This document shows positions 10,127 to 18,095 of a stretch of DNA of 64,000 nucleotides, piece after piece. The DNA is taken from contig NZ_CP030053.1 in assembly GCF_004114955.1 (NCBI RefSeq), positions 1,798,001 through 1,862,000 of the forward strand. Reading direction: 5' to 3'. Position numbers and translations under genes: made by a program. This DNA is from Bradyrhizobium guangzhouense (lineage in GTDB: Bacteria; Pseudomonadota; Alphaproteobacteria; Rhizobiales; Xanthobacteraceae). Position 1 is the first letter of the stretch, and the number at the start of each line of letters is the position of its first letter. The notes under the pieces are model-generated. The model was given only the letters and a program-made list of their open reading frames with translations, ran no database searches and was not told the origin of the DNA.

Positions 10127-10143
10127 TTTAGAAGCGTTCTAAA
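10127..10143. promoter_or_regulatory. Perfect iron control element (Irr/ICE-type palindrome) upstream of bfr
   Basis: TTTAGAAGCGTTCTAAA is a perfect inverted repeat with 7-bp arms and a 3-bp centre, 42 bp before the bfr start. It fits the known iron control element of Irr-regulated rhizobial genes. Its position over the promoter suits repression of bfr under iron limitation. The binding protein is inferred. Confidence 0.82.
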
Positions 10144-10185
10144 ATAAGTTAGGTCCGATTTGGACTGCAAGAGCTGGAGTGGACC

Positions 10186-10674
10186 ATGCAGGGCGACGCA
10201 AAAGTCATCGACTATCTCAACAAGGCGCTGCGTCACGAGCTGACTGCGATCAACCAGTACTGGCTGCACTATCGCTTTCTCGACAATTGGGGCCTGCTGG
10301 ATATGGCCAAGGTCTGGCGTAAGGAGTCCATCGAGGAGATGGAGCACGCCGACAAGCTCACCGCGCGCATTCTGTTCTTCGACGGCTTTCCGAACATGCA
10401 GGTGCTGGATCCCCTGCGTATCGGCCAGAACGTCAAGGAGATCATCGAGTGCGATCTCGCCGCCGAGATGAGCGCACGCGCGCTCTACCAGGAGGCGGCG
10501 ACCTACTGCCACGGGGTCAAGGACTACGTCACGCGTGACCTGTTCGAGAAGCTGATGAGCGACGAGGAGCACCACATCGACTTCCTCGAAACCCAGCTCG
10601 ACCTGATCGGCCGCATCGGCCTCGAGCTCTACACCCAGAAGCATGTCGGCGGGCTCGAGGGCGAGGGGCACTAG
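10186..10674 (+). CDS. bfr: Bacterioferritin
   Basis: This 162-residue subunit of the 24-mer haem-containing iron-storage shell oxidises Fe(II) and stores the mineral in the cytoplasm. The ferroxidase ligands are in the family positions: Glu18, Glu51 and His54, with later Glu and His residues in CDLAAEMSA and SDEEHHIDFLE. Met52 (EEMEH) is the haem ligand between subunits. The length is normal. It pairs with bfd upstream, and the palindrome at 10127 points to iron control. Confidence 0.96.
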   Translation: MQGDAKVIDYLNKALRHELTAINQYWLHYRFLDNWGLLDMAKVWRKESIEEMEHADKLTARILFFDGFPNMQVLDPLRIGQNVKEIIECDLAAEMSARALYQEAATYCHGVKDYVTRDLFEKLMSDEEHHIDFLETQLDLIGRIGLELYTQKHVGGLEGEGH

Positions 10675-10752
10675 GCCGTTAGGCGCTAGCTGTACCACGC
10701 ACTCTTATGTCGTCGCGGCCTTCGCCGGGACGACAGCGGTGCACTCGCTAGT

Positions 10753-11355
10753 CTAGAGCTGCGTCTTGTAGCGCTCTTCCACGATCTCCTGGCTTTCCGG
10801 TTCGCCCAGGCCCGTCTGGTCGTGGATGACCTGGCCGATGCTCGGCATCACCGAGCGCTGCACCTTCTCCGGCGACCACAGCTTCGAGCGCATCAGAGCC
10901 TTGCCGCAGTGGAAGTAGACTTCGCTGACGGCGATGTTCAGTACCGCGCGCGGCGGCCTGCCGAACTCCACCATCGAGGCAAGCAGATCCGGATCGGCCG
11001 AGAGTGTGCCGCGCCCGCCGACGCGCAGCGTCTCATCGATCCCAGGCACGAAGAACAGCAGATGCACGAAGCCGGAGCCCTCGACGACATTGCGAAAACT
11101 GTCGATGCGGTTGTTGCCGGCGCGGTCGGGCATGAGCAACTGATTTGGGCCGGCGACATGGACGAAGCCGACGCCGCCACCGCGCGGTGAGGCATCGACG
11201 CTGCCATCGAGTCCTGATGTCGCGAGCACGCAGAACGGCGACATTTCGATGAACTTCTTCGCATGCGCATCGATGGCGGGACGCGCTTTCGCGATCACGC
11301 GCGGGGTCGGCTTCGCATAGAGGGTGGCGAGGTCTTCGGCGCAAAGGTCGGTCAC
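10753..11355 (-). CDS. Pyridoxamine 5'-phosphate oxidase-like FMN-binding protein (MSMEG_1061 type)
   Basis: This 200-residue protein has the split-barrel flavin fold. FCVLATSGLDGSVDASPRGG is the first strand pair, and LLMPDRAGNNRIDSFRN is the typical FMN-phosphate contact region. LRVGGRGTLSADP and the Trp-Ser-Pro C-terminal region (SKLWSPEKVQ) mark the subfamily. Members are flavin-dependent reductases or of unknown activity, and true PNPOx activity is unlikely. It probably shares a leftward transcription unit with little else, since the next gene lies over 30 bp beyond its start on the same strand. Confidence 0.85.
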   Translation of the reverse strand: MTDLCAEDLATLYAKPTPRVIAKARPAIDAHAKKFIEMSPFCVLATSGLDGSVDASPRGGGVGFVHVAGPNQLLMPDRAGNNRIDSFRNVVEGSGFVHLLFFVPGIDETLRVGGRGTLSADPDLLASMVEFGRPPRAVLNIAVSEVYFHCGKALMRSKLWSPEKVQRSVMPSIGQVIHDQTGLGEPESQEIVEERYKTQL

Positions 11356-11386
11356 GAGAGTCTCCCTGATTGAAGCTTCGAGGATA

Positions 11387-11821
11387 TCACTCTCCGGCCT
11401 GGCCGCTATCCCTCTTGTGGCGCCGCCACGGCCAGTCGATCACGTCGGCACAGTACAGCGCCCACCAGATCAACACCGGCTGAAGCGCCAGCCTCGGCCC
11501 ATGATAGAACCAGCTGTTGGGAATGGGCGGAAGGTCGATGCCCTCGATGGCGTGCTTGATGTTCGCAGGCCACACGCAGAGCGCATAAAGCGCGAGCGCG
11601 ACGCCGGCCCACCAGCGCAGGGGTTTCGTTACCAACGCGATGGCGCCTGCGATTTCACAGACGCCGGTGACGAAAATCAATTGCCTTGCGAGTGGAACCC
11701 ATGATGGTGTGATCGCAAGCAGCTTGTCCGGAACACCGAGATGGGCAATGCCGGCAGCAAAGTAGAGCGCCGCCAGCACGAAGCGCATTGCAGCGCGGGT
11801 TCGATCGTTTGCAGAGACCAT
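11387..11821 (-). CDS. DoxX-family membrane protein
   Basis: This 144-residue protein has four predicted membrane helices beginning RFVLAALYFAAGIAHLGV, the DoxX-type N-terminal helix with its Gly-x-x-His pattern. It ends in a charged cytoplasmic tail (RRHKRDSGQAGE). DoxX proteins are integral membrane proteins with ill-defined redox-related roles. The ATG at 11821 was chosen over an extension to 12082 that has no membrane-family similarity and overlaps the next gene. Confidence 0.82.
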   Translation of the reverse strand: MVSANDRTRAAMRFVLAALYFAAGIAHLGVPDKLLAITPSWVPLARQLIFVTGVCEIAGAIALVTKPLRWWAGVALALYALCVWPANIKHAIEGIDLPPIPNSWFYHGPRLALQPVLIWWALYCADVIDWPWRRHKRDSGQAGE

Positions 11822-11864
11822 CAGTTGACCTAGCACGCGCGGTGCCAAGACGCCATCGCGCGCG

Positions 11865-12209
11865 CTACACCGCGTCCGCGGGCACGAAGCAACTGATGAT
11901 GATGGCGCCGCGGTGGTGGACGTACCACACCACGGCTTGACCGACCGGATTGCCGCGATCGCGGATGATGGCGCGCTCAGGCACCTCCATCCATTGTCCC
12001 TCGATCGGCACCCAGTAAGCACCCTTGCGCACGTCGTAGTCCGTGCGATGGCCATCGGAGATGTCGCAGCAGGGTACGCCATTCGGCGCGATCACGCTCT
12101 TGAACCAGGCGCGGATGTCGGGCGGGACGCTGTCGTACTGACCATTGTCGAACGCGAGCGCGGTGCCCGTCATCGCGGCGAGCCAAACGCACAGCGCAAG
12201 CCTGTGCAT
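11865..12209 (-). CDS. Secreted hypothetical protein, 114 aa
   Basis: The start MHRLALCVWLAAMTG has a strong GAGGAGG ribosome site upstream, and the signal peptide should be cleaved after ALA. The mature 95 residues hold two adjacent Cys (PCCDISDGHRTDYDVR) and a later single Cys near the C-terminus. The region WVPIEGQWMEVPERAIIR looks like a small beta domain. I recall such proteins as multicopy in Bradyrhizobium but cannot name a function. Confidence 0.75.
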   Translation of the reverse strand: MHRLALCVWLAAMTGTALAFDNGQYDSVPPDIRAWFKSVIAPNGVPCCDISDGHRTDYDVRKGAYWVPIEGQWMEVPERAIIRDRGNPVGQAVVWYVHHRGAIIISCFVPADAV

Positions 12210-12290
12210 GCAAATCCTCCTCATCGCGTTTTCGATTCGTATCGTTGACGCGATTAAGCCCGAGCCGCCGGCTCATTGCATGCTCAAATA

Positions 12291-12316
12291 ATATGCGGCG
12301 CCGAGGCGCCGCATAT
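12291..12316 (-). terminator. Hairpin terminator for the alpha/beta hydrolase gene
   Basis: The arms ATATGCGGCGCC and GGCGCCGCATAT form a perfect 12-bp stem with a 2-base centre, 36 bp beyond the hydrolase stop. On the minus strand the stem is followed by a short T-rich ATTATTT tail, fitting an intrinsic terminator. Confidence 0.7.
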
Positions 12317-12351
12317 GATGCGTTGCGATAGCGGGCTCGCTCCGACGATGT

Positions 12352-13413
12352 CTACATCGTCCGCTGCGGTGCGGTTTGCAGCAATTGTCGGACCTGTTCG
12401 CTGTAGAATTTTGCGTTGCCGGTGGTGCCGTGGCCGCGCGTCTCGGTGCTCGCGGGGATGAGGTACAGCTTGCCGTTCTTGACCCGCTTCATTGCGGCAT
12501 CCGTAATCCCGGTCTCGGGCGGATTGCGCTCGTCGTCGGCGGAATTGATCAGCAGCAGCGAGGCCTCGATAGTCTCGAGCTTTTCGGCAGCGTTGTAGTC
12601 ATGCGAGGACTCCCATTGATAGACGTAGTCGTTCGCGTCAGCGGTAATCGGCGTTGCCAGCCGCTCGTCGACGATCTTGTCGGCCTTCGCCGCAGTCGGT
12701 GCCTGTTGCTGATAGGCGAGCGTGCCACCGATGCTGGCGATGCCGTAGGCGGTGATCGCATACTTCATCATCCGTGGCTGGCTGGTATAATTTCCGCCGT
12801 TGTAGTCGGGATCGTTCCTGATGGTATCGAGCATGATCCGCCGCAGCATCCAGTTGCGTGACGCCATCTCGGTCGGCTGCGAGGCCATCGGCACCAGCGC
12901 GTCCATGTCCTTCGGATATTTCTCGCCCCACAGCCACGTCTGCATGCCGCCCATGGAGTTGCCGATCACGAGCCGCAGGTGCTTGACGCCGAGGCCTTCA
13001 GTCACGAGGCGATGCTGCGCCTCGACCATGTCGTCGTAATCGTATTTCGGAAAGCTCGTCTTCATGCCATCGGAGGGCTTCGACGACTTGCCGTGGCCGA
13101 TCGAGTCTGGGAGGATGATGTAATATTTGGACGCGTCGAGCGGTTGGCCGGCGCCGAACAATTCGCCGGCAAAGGCGGGGCTCAGCATGCTCGCGCCCGA
13201 GCCGCCGGTGCCGTGCAGCACCAGCACCGGCTGTCCGGTCGGTTCGCCGACCGTGGTGTAATGCAGCTTCAGTTCCGGCATGACCTCGCCGGTGTGGAAT
13301 TTGAAATCCCTGACGACCCAATCGCCCTGCTTCGGCGCCGGGTAGTCCGCGGCGAATGCTGATGCGGAAACGGACAGCAGAACGGCCGACAGCGCTGCAC
13401 AATAAACTTTCAT
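12352..13413 (-). CDS. Exported alpha/beta-fold hydrolase (MetX-like)
   Basis: This is a 353-residue protein from MKVYCAALSAVLLS, with signal peptide ending ASAFA and a GGGGAGAGG ribosome site. The fold resembles homoserine O-acetyltransferase. VLVLHGTGG is the oxyanion region, the nucleophile elbow is GNSMGGM, and the acid and His are near SADDERNPPE and TETRGHGT. Export makes amino-acid acylation unlikely, so an esterase/hydrolase role in the periplasm is inferred. A longer upstream frame overlaps the opposite gene at 13538 and is rejected. Confidence 0.85.
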   Translation of the reverse strand: MKVYCAALSAVLLSVSASAFAADYPAPKQGDWVVRDFKFHTGEVMPELKLHYTTVGEPTGQPVLVLHGTGGSGASMLSPAFAGELFGAGQPLDASKYYIILPDSIGHGKSSKPSDGMKTSFPKYDYDDMVEAQHRLVTEGLGVKHLRLVIGNSMGGMQTWLWGEKYPKDMDALVPMASQPTEMASRNWMLRRIMLDTIRNDPDYNGGNYTSQPRMMKYAITAYGIASIGGTLAYQQQAPTAAKADKIVDERLATPITADANDYVYQWESSHDYNAAEKLETIEASLLLINSADDERNPPETGITDAAMKRVKNGKLYLIPASTETRGHGTTGNAKFYSEQVRQLLQTAPQRTM

Positions 13414-13537
13414 GTTCCTCTCCCCAGGCGGCTCATATCCGGCGGCCGCGTTGGTGCGGACCTTAGCAGAAGAGGGCGGAACGATGTAGGATTTCGGCTT
13501 GGCCGATCGTCTATCAGGAAACCACCGGAGAAACTGC

Positions 13538-13804
13538 ATGTGCCGCAATATCAGGACGCTGTTCAATTTCGAGCCGCCGGCGACGGAGGATGAAATCCAC
13601 GCCAGCGCGCTCCAGTTCGTGCGAAAGCTCTCCGGCTTCAACAAGCCATCACAGGCCAACGAGGCGGCCTTCGACCGCGCGGTGGCGGAGGTTTCAGACG
13701 CTGCACGAAAACTGCTGACCTCGCTGCACACCCACGCACCGGCGCGGGATCGCGAGATCGAGGCGGAGAAAGCGAAGGAGCGTACGCGGCTGCGCTTCGG
13801 TTAG
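13538..13804 (+). CDS. DUF2277 family protein
   Basis: This 88-residue protein opens with the signature MCRNIRTLFNFEPPAT of DUF2277, a small conserved family of unknown function. The rest is helical with a charged C-terminus (EIEAEKAKERTRLRFG). A CGGAG ribosome site lies eight bases before the ATG. It is divergent from the hydrolase gene with about 125 bp between starts. No partner is obvious. Confidence 0.88.
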   Translation: MCRNIRTLFNFEPPATEDEIHASALQFVRKLSGFNKPSQANEAAFDRAVAEVSDAARKLLTSLHTHAPARDREIEAEKAKERTRLRFG

Positions 13805-13901
13805 AGGTTCCACAACCTCCCACCGTGACGCGCCTCACGGAGGCGGCGGTCGTGATGCGCCATGATGTCTGCCGGGGTTCTGACAACCCGGAGCAGGAAC
13901 C

Positions 13902-14117
13902 ATGAGCCGTCCCCTTCTTCCGCTGAAAGCAGGTGCCATCATATTCACGCTGCTGTGGACCGCGTGGATGATGTGGTGGAGCGGCTCGTTTTCGAGCGCG
14001 AACGTGGTGATCCCAGCGGTTTGTGGCGCGGCGGTCGGCTATCTCTGGTACCGCGCCATGCGCTGGCAGTTCGAGCGCATGGGCATGGTGCCGCGGCGGG
14101 ACGACCAGGCGGAGTAG
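13902..14117 (+). CDS. Small two-helix membrane protein
   Basis: This 71-residue protein has two hydrophobic helices (about residues 10-27 and 34-50) joined by GSFSSANV and ends in a basic, then acidic tail. AGGA lies six bases before the ATG. It converges on the collagen-like gene with only 3 bp between stops. Function is unknown. Confidence 0.68.
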   Translation: MSRPLLPLKAGAIIFTLLWTAWMMWWSGSFSSANVVIPAVCGAAVGYLWYRAMRWQFERMGMVPRRDDQAE

Positions 14118-14120
14118 CCG

Positions 14121-14678
14121 CTAGTCCTTGTGGCCGTGCTTCTTCTTTTTCTTCTTTTTCCTGGGCTCGTCGCCTTCGCCCTCGTGGTTATCGTTGTCCG
14201 AGAATTCGTCTTCGGCCTCGTGCACGGCGGCTTCCAGCGCAGCGCGCTCGGCGGCCTCCTGCTCGCGCTGGCGGCGGCGCTCATCCCAGGCGTCGAACAG
14301 CTGTTCGAGCCATGGCAGCACTTGCTCGATCGACGGTAATTGGCCGGGCGGGCCCGGCTCGCCGCGCGGGCCTTGGGGACCGGCGGGGCCGTGGGGGCCG
14401 GCGGCGCCTTGGGGACCGGCGGCGCCTAGCGGTCCTGCGGCGCCCCGCGGACCAGCTTCGCCTGGCTTGCCCGGCAGACCAGCCTTGCCCTGTACGCCAG
14501 CCTTGCCGGCTGGTCCCGGCTTGCCCTGCGGTCCCGGCTTGCCGCGTGCGCCGTCCGGTCCTCGCTTGCCCGGATGCCCCTGCGGCCCCGGCCGTCCCGG
14601 TTCGCCCTGCCGTCCGCGCGGACCCTGAGGTCCCGGCCGTCCCTGATCGTCTGCCACGCCGCTACTCCCTCTTGGCAT
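14121..14678 (-). CDS. Collagen-like Gly-X-Y repeat protein
   Basis: This 185-residue protein has about 34 uninterrupted Gly-X-Y triplets (residues about 13-114), rich in GPQ, GKP, GAA and GEP. A helical, strongly charged segment ([20 protein letters not shown]) follows, then an acidic patch and a tail of seven consecutive Lys ending HGHKD. There is no signal peptide or anchor motif, unlike many bacterial collagens that are surface-exposed. The helical region after the triplets could act as the trimerisation domain. Function is unknown; the triplet run itself is beyond doubt. Confidence 0.85.
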   Translation of the reverse strand: MPRGSSGVADDQGRPGPQGPRGRQGEPGRPGPQGHPGKRGPDGARGKPGPQGKPGPAGKAGVQGKAGLPGKPGEAGPRGAAGPLGAAGPQGAAGPHGPAGPQGPRGEPGPPGQLPSIEQVLPWLEQLFDAWDERRRQREQEAAERAALEAAVHEAEDEFSDNDNHEGEGDEPRKKKKKKKHGHKD

Positions 14679-14814
14679 GCTTGCTACTTAGCGGCGTTTG
14701 ACGACAGCAGCAATTCCGCCCGCGCGTCGGGGCGGGCTTGATCAACATCAATCGGCACCGCAGGACGCCGTGTCACTGATGATACGCGGCCACAACCCTT
14801 GCAGGGAACGACGG

Positions 14815-15066
14815 ATGCGCGCTGCGTGGAAAATCTTTTGCCTGTCCGCGGTCGTGCTCGCAGCGACGCTCGGTCTCGCCCATCTGCTCGTGCCCGATGT
14901 CGTCCCGGTTGGCTATGCCGAGGAGCCGCAGCCGTCGTGGGCCATACTGACGGCCTTCGCGTTGCGCGCGGTCGCGTTGACCGCGGCCTGGGTCGCGATC
15001 ATCACCTTGTCACTGCTTGTGGGCACGAAGCTGTATCGGATGGCCTTCGGCCCCGGCACGCGCTAG
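14815..15066 (+). CDS. Small membrane protein, 83 aa
   Basis: It starts at MRAAWKIFCLSAVV with AGGGA seven bases upstream; earlier in-frame ATGs lack a good site. It has two membrane helices (about residues 5-25 and 45-70) separated by a short PVGYAEEPQPS loop. Its stop codon overlaps by 4 bp the stop of the convergent Fis-type gene. No family is recognised. Confidence 0.65.
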   Translation: MRAAWKIFCLSAVVLAATLGLAHLLVPDVVPVGYAEEPQPSWAILTAFALRAVALTAAWVAIITLSLLVGTKLYRMAFGPGTR

Positions 15067-15308
15067 TCGTGATAGGCCGGCACCTCGATGCCGGAGGCCG
15101 CATACGTCCTGATCTTGTTGCGCAGCGTGCGCACCGACAGGCCGAGCACACGCGAGGCACGCGTGCGGTTGCCGTCGCAGCGCGCAAGCGTCTGCAGCAC
15201 GAGCTCGCGCTCGACCTCGCCGACGGTCGCGCCGATCAACAGTGGAACGATCTCATTGGGTGCAAGGAATTGCGCGCCCTCGGGCGCCGCGACATGAACA
15301 GTGGTCAT
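15063..15308 (-). CDS. Stand-alone Fis-type helix-turn-helix protein
   Basis: This 81-residue protein consists of little more than the Fis/HTH_8 DNA-binding domain normally found at the C-terminus of NtrC-family activators. VERELVLQTLARCDGNRTRA is followed by SRVLGLSVRTLRNKIRTY. No receiver or AAA+ domain precedes it. The closest architecture I know is the DNA-binding part of FlbD/NtrC-like regulators. It may be a small nucleoid- or promoter-binding protein. The ATG at 15308 is best spaced (5 bases) from GGGGAG; a GTG two codons earlier is also possible. Confidence 0.82.
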   Translation of the reverse strand: MTTVHVAAPEGAQFLAPNEIVPLLIGATVGEVERELVLQTLARCDGNRTRASRVLGLSVRTLRNKIRTYAASGIEVPAYHD

Positions 15309-15519
15309 CAACACACTCCCCGATCAACGCCCGCTTCCATCGTTGGAAGCGGATCGAGAACAAACGACCCCCAAGCCGAATATCCTAAGCCGTAGATCTA
15401 CGGTGGGCGGGTTTGGTTAACGAAAGGTTAATTCCCGGCGATCGCACGAGATGACCTTGGGAATGCCGCCGCGCTGCCGCGATTGGCACGAGATGCATAG
15501 CGATGCGGACCGATCTCGC

Positions 15520-16287
15520 TCACACCGTGCGATATCCGCCGTCCACCATGACGATCGATCCTGTGACGAAGGACGACAGGTCGGACGCGAGGAAGATCGC
15601 AGGACCGACGATGTCCTCGGGCTTGCCGGTGCGCGCGAGCGGGGTGTGGTCGACGAAGGCTTGCACCAAAGCCGGATTGGTGGCGCGCACATGGGCGTTG
15701 ATGTTGGTCTCGATGAAGCCCGGCCCGATCGCGTTGACGCGCACGCCTTCCTTGCCGAGCTCGACCGCCAGCGCCTTGGTGAAGCCGAGCACGCCGTGCT
15801 TCGACGTGGTGTAGGCGGCCGAACTCGGCGTGCGCAGATGCACAAAGGACTGGATCGAGGCGATATTGACGATGCGGCCCTTGGCTGCGCGCAAGGGTGC
15901 GAGGAAGGCCTGCGTCACGTTGAAGACGCCGTTGAGGTTGAGCGAGATGATGTCGTTCCAGTCCTTGGCCACCGCCTCGGTCTCCGCCGTGATGGCGTTG
16001 CGGCGGGTGATGCCGGCATTGTTGACGAGGATCGAGACCTGCCCGACCTTGTCGGCGACCTGCTTGGCCAGGGCGAAGCAGTCTTCGCGTTTGGTCACGT
16101 CGAGCGCAAAGCTCGTGGCTTTGCCGCCGGCCTTGCGGATCTCCTCGGCGGCCTCCGCGACCGTCGCGGCGTTGACGTCGAGCAGCACCACTTGCGCGCC
16201 CTCACGGGCATAGCCGGCGGCGATCGCCCGGCCGATGCCGGAACCGGCGCCGGTGACGACAGCGATGTGGTTTGCGAGCAATGTCAT
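15520..16287 (-). CDS. Short-chain dehydrogenase/reductase
   Basis: This 255-residue classical SDR has the nucleotide motif TGAGSGIGRA at the N-terminus, NNAG after strand 4, catalytic Ser in NIASIQS and YTTSK (Tyr-x-x-x-Lys), then NAIGPGFIET. It ends in the GSIVMVDGGY tail of KduD/FabG-like enzymes. It should oxidise or reduce an alcohol or ketone with NAD(P). The substrate is unknown; sugar-acid dehydrogenases (KduD) are among the nearest types. About 210 bp separate it from the Fis-type gene downstream, so an operon is uncertain. Confidence 0.88.
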   Translation of the reverse strand: MTLLANHIAVVTGAGSGIGRAIAAGYAREGAQVVLLDVNAATVAEAAEEIRKAGGKATSFALDVTKREDCFALAKQVADKVGQVSILVNNAGITRRNAITAETEAVAKDWNDIISLNLNGVFNVTQAFLAPLRAAKGRIVNIASIQSFVHLRTPSSAAYTTSKHGVLGFTKALAVELGKEGVRVNAIGPGFIETNINAHVRATNPALVQAFVDHTPLARTGKPEDIVGPAIFLASDLSSFVTGSIVMVDGGYRTV

Positions 16288-16398
16288 GGCAATTTCCTCC
16301 CGGATTCGCTTCTAAGTTTCTTGAAAGGCTAACCCGAAATTAAGGGGTCGGAAACGGCGGCCTTGGCATACTCGCCTGCGTTGTTAAACGTTGCGCGC

Positions 16399-16884
16399 AT
16401 GATGGAACGACTTGAATCCTGGAAACTGGCGCTCGAGCGCCTGCGGTCGGCGGATGTCGCCGATTGGGCCGAAGCCGGCCGGCTGGTGGCCGAGATCATC
16501 AGGACGAGCAATGATCCCACGTTGCGCCAGGCCGCCGAACAGGCGCTGCCGGTGCTGCGCCAGGCGGCGGACAATGACGATCACGGCGTGACGCTCGCCG
16601 CGCGGCGCCGCGTCGGCGTGATCCTCGATGTGGTCCATGATTTGACCGCGCCGCGTTTTGGCCGCCGCAACGCAGCGCCGAAGAAACTGTCGAGCGAGGA
16701 TCGCGCCCGCAAGATGCTGGGCCTGCCGCTCGCGGTGCAGCTCACTTGCGAGGACATCAACCAGGCCTATCGCCGCGCCGCCAAGGGCATGCATCCCGAC
16801 CAGGGCGGCAGCGCGCAGGCCTTCATCGACTTGTCGGCCGCCCGCGATGTCTTGATTCATCCCGGTGCGCACAAGGACGCCTGA
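16399..16884 (+). CDS. DnaJ-domain protein
   Basis: This protein is about 161 residues from MMERLESWKLALERL. The N-terminal half is a helical region of unknown type. The C-terminal part is a J domain: LGLPLAVQLTCEDINQAYRR, then the diagnostic His-Pro-Asp in KGMHPDQGGSAQAF. It lacks the Gly/Phe and zinc domains of DnaJ, so it is a specialised DnaK co-chaperone or a J-like protein. A TTG-started extension to 16363 is possible. Confidence 0.85.
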   Translation: MMERLESWKLALERLRSADVADWAEAGRLVAEIIRTSNDPTLRQAAEQALPVLRQAADNDDHGVTLAARRRVGVILDVVHDLTAPRFGRRNAAPKKLSSEDRARKMLGLPLAVQLTCEDINQAYRRAAKGMHPDQGGSAQAFIDLSAARDVLIHPGAHKDA

Positions 16885-16890
16885 GAGCGC

Positions 16891-17529
16891 TCAGTTCCTG
16901 TTTACGCAACTCGGATAGGGCGCGGCTTCGCCCGATACGATCGGGCAGAGATCGATCGGGCTGAGATCGCGCAGGCGCGTTTGCCAGCTGATGTCGTTGA
17001 CCGGCGGCTCGTCGCTTTCGGGGCCGCGCTCGGCCCATTGGATCGTGTAATAGTCGCTCGCGCCCTTCAGCGTGATCAAGAGCGCGGTCTCGCTATGCCG
17101 CGTCGGGCCGCTGTCGATGCGGCCGCAACCGATCACTGCGATGAAGCCCTCGAAGCGGCCGAACCTGGTCTCGCCCAGGGGCCTCGCTGCAAAACTGTCG
17201 GGGCAGGCCGATTTGAAGCCGCCGGCGATCGTGCCCGCGAACATCTCCGGCGAGCTCCCTGGCGTCAGCGTCATGCCCTTTTCGCCCGTCACCGTGATCA
17301 TCTGCGTCCAGCGCTCGGGCGTCTCGCCTTTCAGCACGGCTTCGCGGATGTAGTGACCGCCATTGGTGTTCTCGAACACCGCCGCGAAATGCGACGGCAT
17401 CGTGAAGGCGACGAGCTGGCCGAAGATCGGCGAGATCACGCGGAAGGATCGCGGGGCTTGCGCCTCTGCGGCCGCGGCGAGCAGCAGCGAAGCGGCGAGA
17501 GCCGCAAGCAGCGTGGTCCGGGCGCGCAT
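16891..17529 (-). CDS. Secreted hypothetical protein, 212 aa
   Basis: It starts at MRARTTLLAALAASLLLAAA with AGGAG about eight bases upstream; the signal peptide is cleaved near AEAQA. The mature domain has a pair of central Cys (SACPDS and IGCGRID) and two near the C-terminus (LCPIVSG and PSCVN), suggesting disulfides. No domain name can be given. It converges on the DnaJ-like gene with 6 bp between stops. Confidence 0.75.
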   Translation of the reverse strand: MRARTTLLAALAASLLLAAAAEAQAPRSFRVISPIFGQLVAFTMPSHFAAVFENTNGGHYIREAVLKGETPERWTQMITVTGEKGMTLTPGSSPEMFAGTIAGGFKSACPDSFAARPLGETRFGRFEGFIAVIGCGRIDSGPTRHSETALLITLKGASDYYTIQWAERGPESDEPPVNDISWQTRLRDLSPIDLCPIVSGEAAPYPSCVNRN

Positions 17530-17552
17530 CGACCTGCTCCTGTCCGTGAGGC

Positions 17553-17597
17553 AAAAAAAGACCGGGCAGGGAATGCTAGCACCGCATCCTTGCCCGG
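17553..17597 (-). terminator. Intrinsic terminator after small secreted protein gene
   Basis: On the minus strand CCGGGCAAGG pairs with CCTGCCCGG (one bulged base). After the stem comes a single C and then a run of seven T. It lies 25 bp beyond the stop of the 17622-17876 gene and insulates the next gene on the same strand. Confidence 0.8.
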
Positions 17598-17621
17598 CCC
17601 TGTCGTCCGCCGATCGAAGTC

Positions 17622-17876
17622 TTACCAGCTGCAGTGACCGGCCTTGAGCGCGCTGTCCTTCATCATGAGTGCATCGACGAAGGTCGGGACGCTCGCGCTG
17701 GCGCGATGATAGCCGGCGGGCCACGGCGTGGTCGGAATGCTCTCGTCCCAGATCTGGCAGAAGCCGCTGTCCTGCCAGCGGATCAGGTGATAGCCGGCCT
17801 GGGCCGGGCTCGCAGCGACGAAAGCGGCAGCGGCGAGACCGGCGGCAGCGCAGAGCATGGAAATACGACGACGCAT
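17622..17876 (-). CDS. Small secreted protein, paralog of 18096-18356
   Basis: This 84-residue protein has signal peptide MRRRISMLCAAAGLAAAAF ending SPAQA and a GAGGAG ribosome site. The mature protein contains YHLIRWQDSGFCQIWDE, closely like YYVIRWDNTGICQVWNE in the neighbour, and a second Cys near the end. The two genes look like an old tandem duplication. One disulfide per chain is likely. Function is unknown. Confidence 0.8.
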   Translation of the reverse strand: MRRRISMLCAAAGLAAAAFVAASPAQAGYHLIRWQDSGFCQIWDESIPTTPWPAGYHRASASVPTFVDALMMKDSALKAGHCSW

Positions 17877-18045
17877 GGATCAGCTCCTCAAATTGAAAGA
17901 TGTGATGCGCCTCCCGACAATGACGGGGAGGGGGTGCGGGGCGCTTCCTCAGCCTGCGCCCCGGACAAGAGGTGAGTAGTTCCGTGTGCTGATCAGGTTC
18001 AAAGCGTCAACGCGGGAAATCGCGCAATTCGCCGGCCAAAAGAAC

Positions 18046-18073
18046 AGGGCGGGCTGCTCGCGCAACCCGCCCT
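18046..18073 (-). terminator. Hairpin terminator after paralogous small gene
   Basis: AGGGCGGG pairs with CCCGCCCT over a 12-base loop, 23 bp past the stop of the 18096-18356 gene. On the minus strand the stem is followed by GTTCTTTT, a weak T tract. Confidence 0.65.
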
Positions 18074-18095
18074 CGAACAGAAACGGCCTGATGGC

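Noticed and set aside
14340..14650. Regular 9-base periodicity that could be a repeat array
   Set aside because: It is explained by the Gly-X-Y codons of the collagen-like protein.
15315..15519. Possible small RNA or promoter between the Fis-type gene and the SDR gene
   Set aside because: Only modest palindromes are visible and no convincing promoter spacing or terminator was found.
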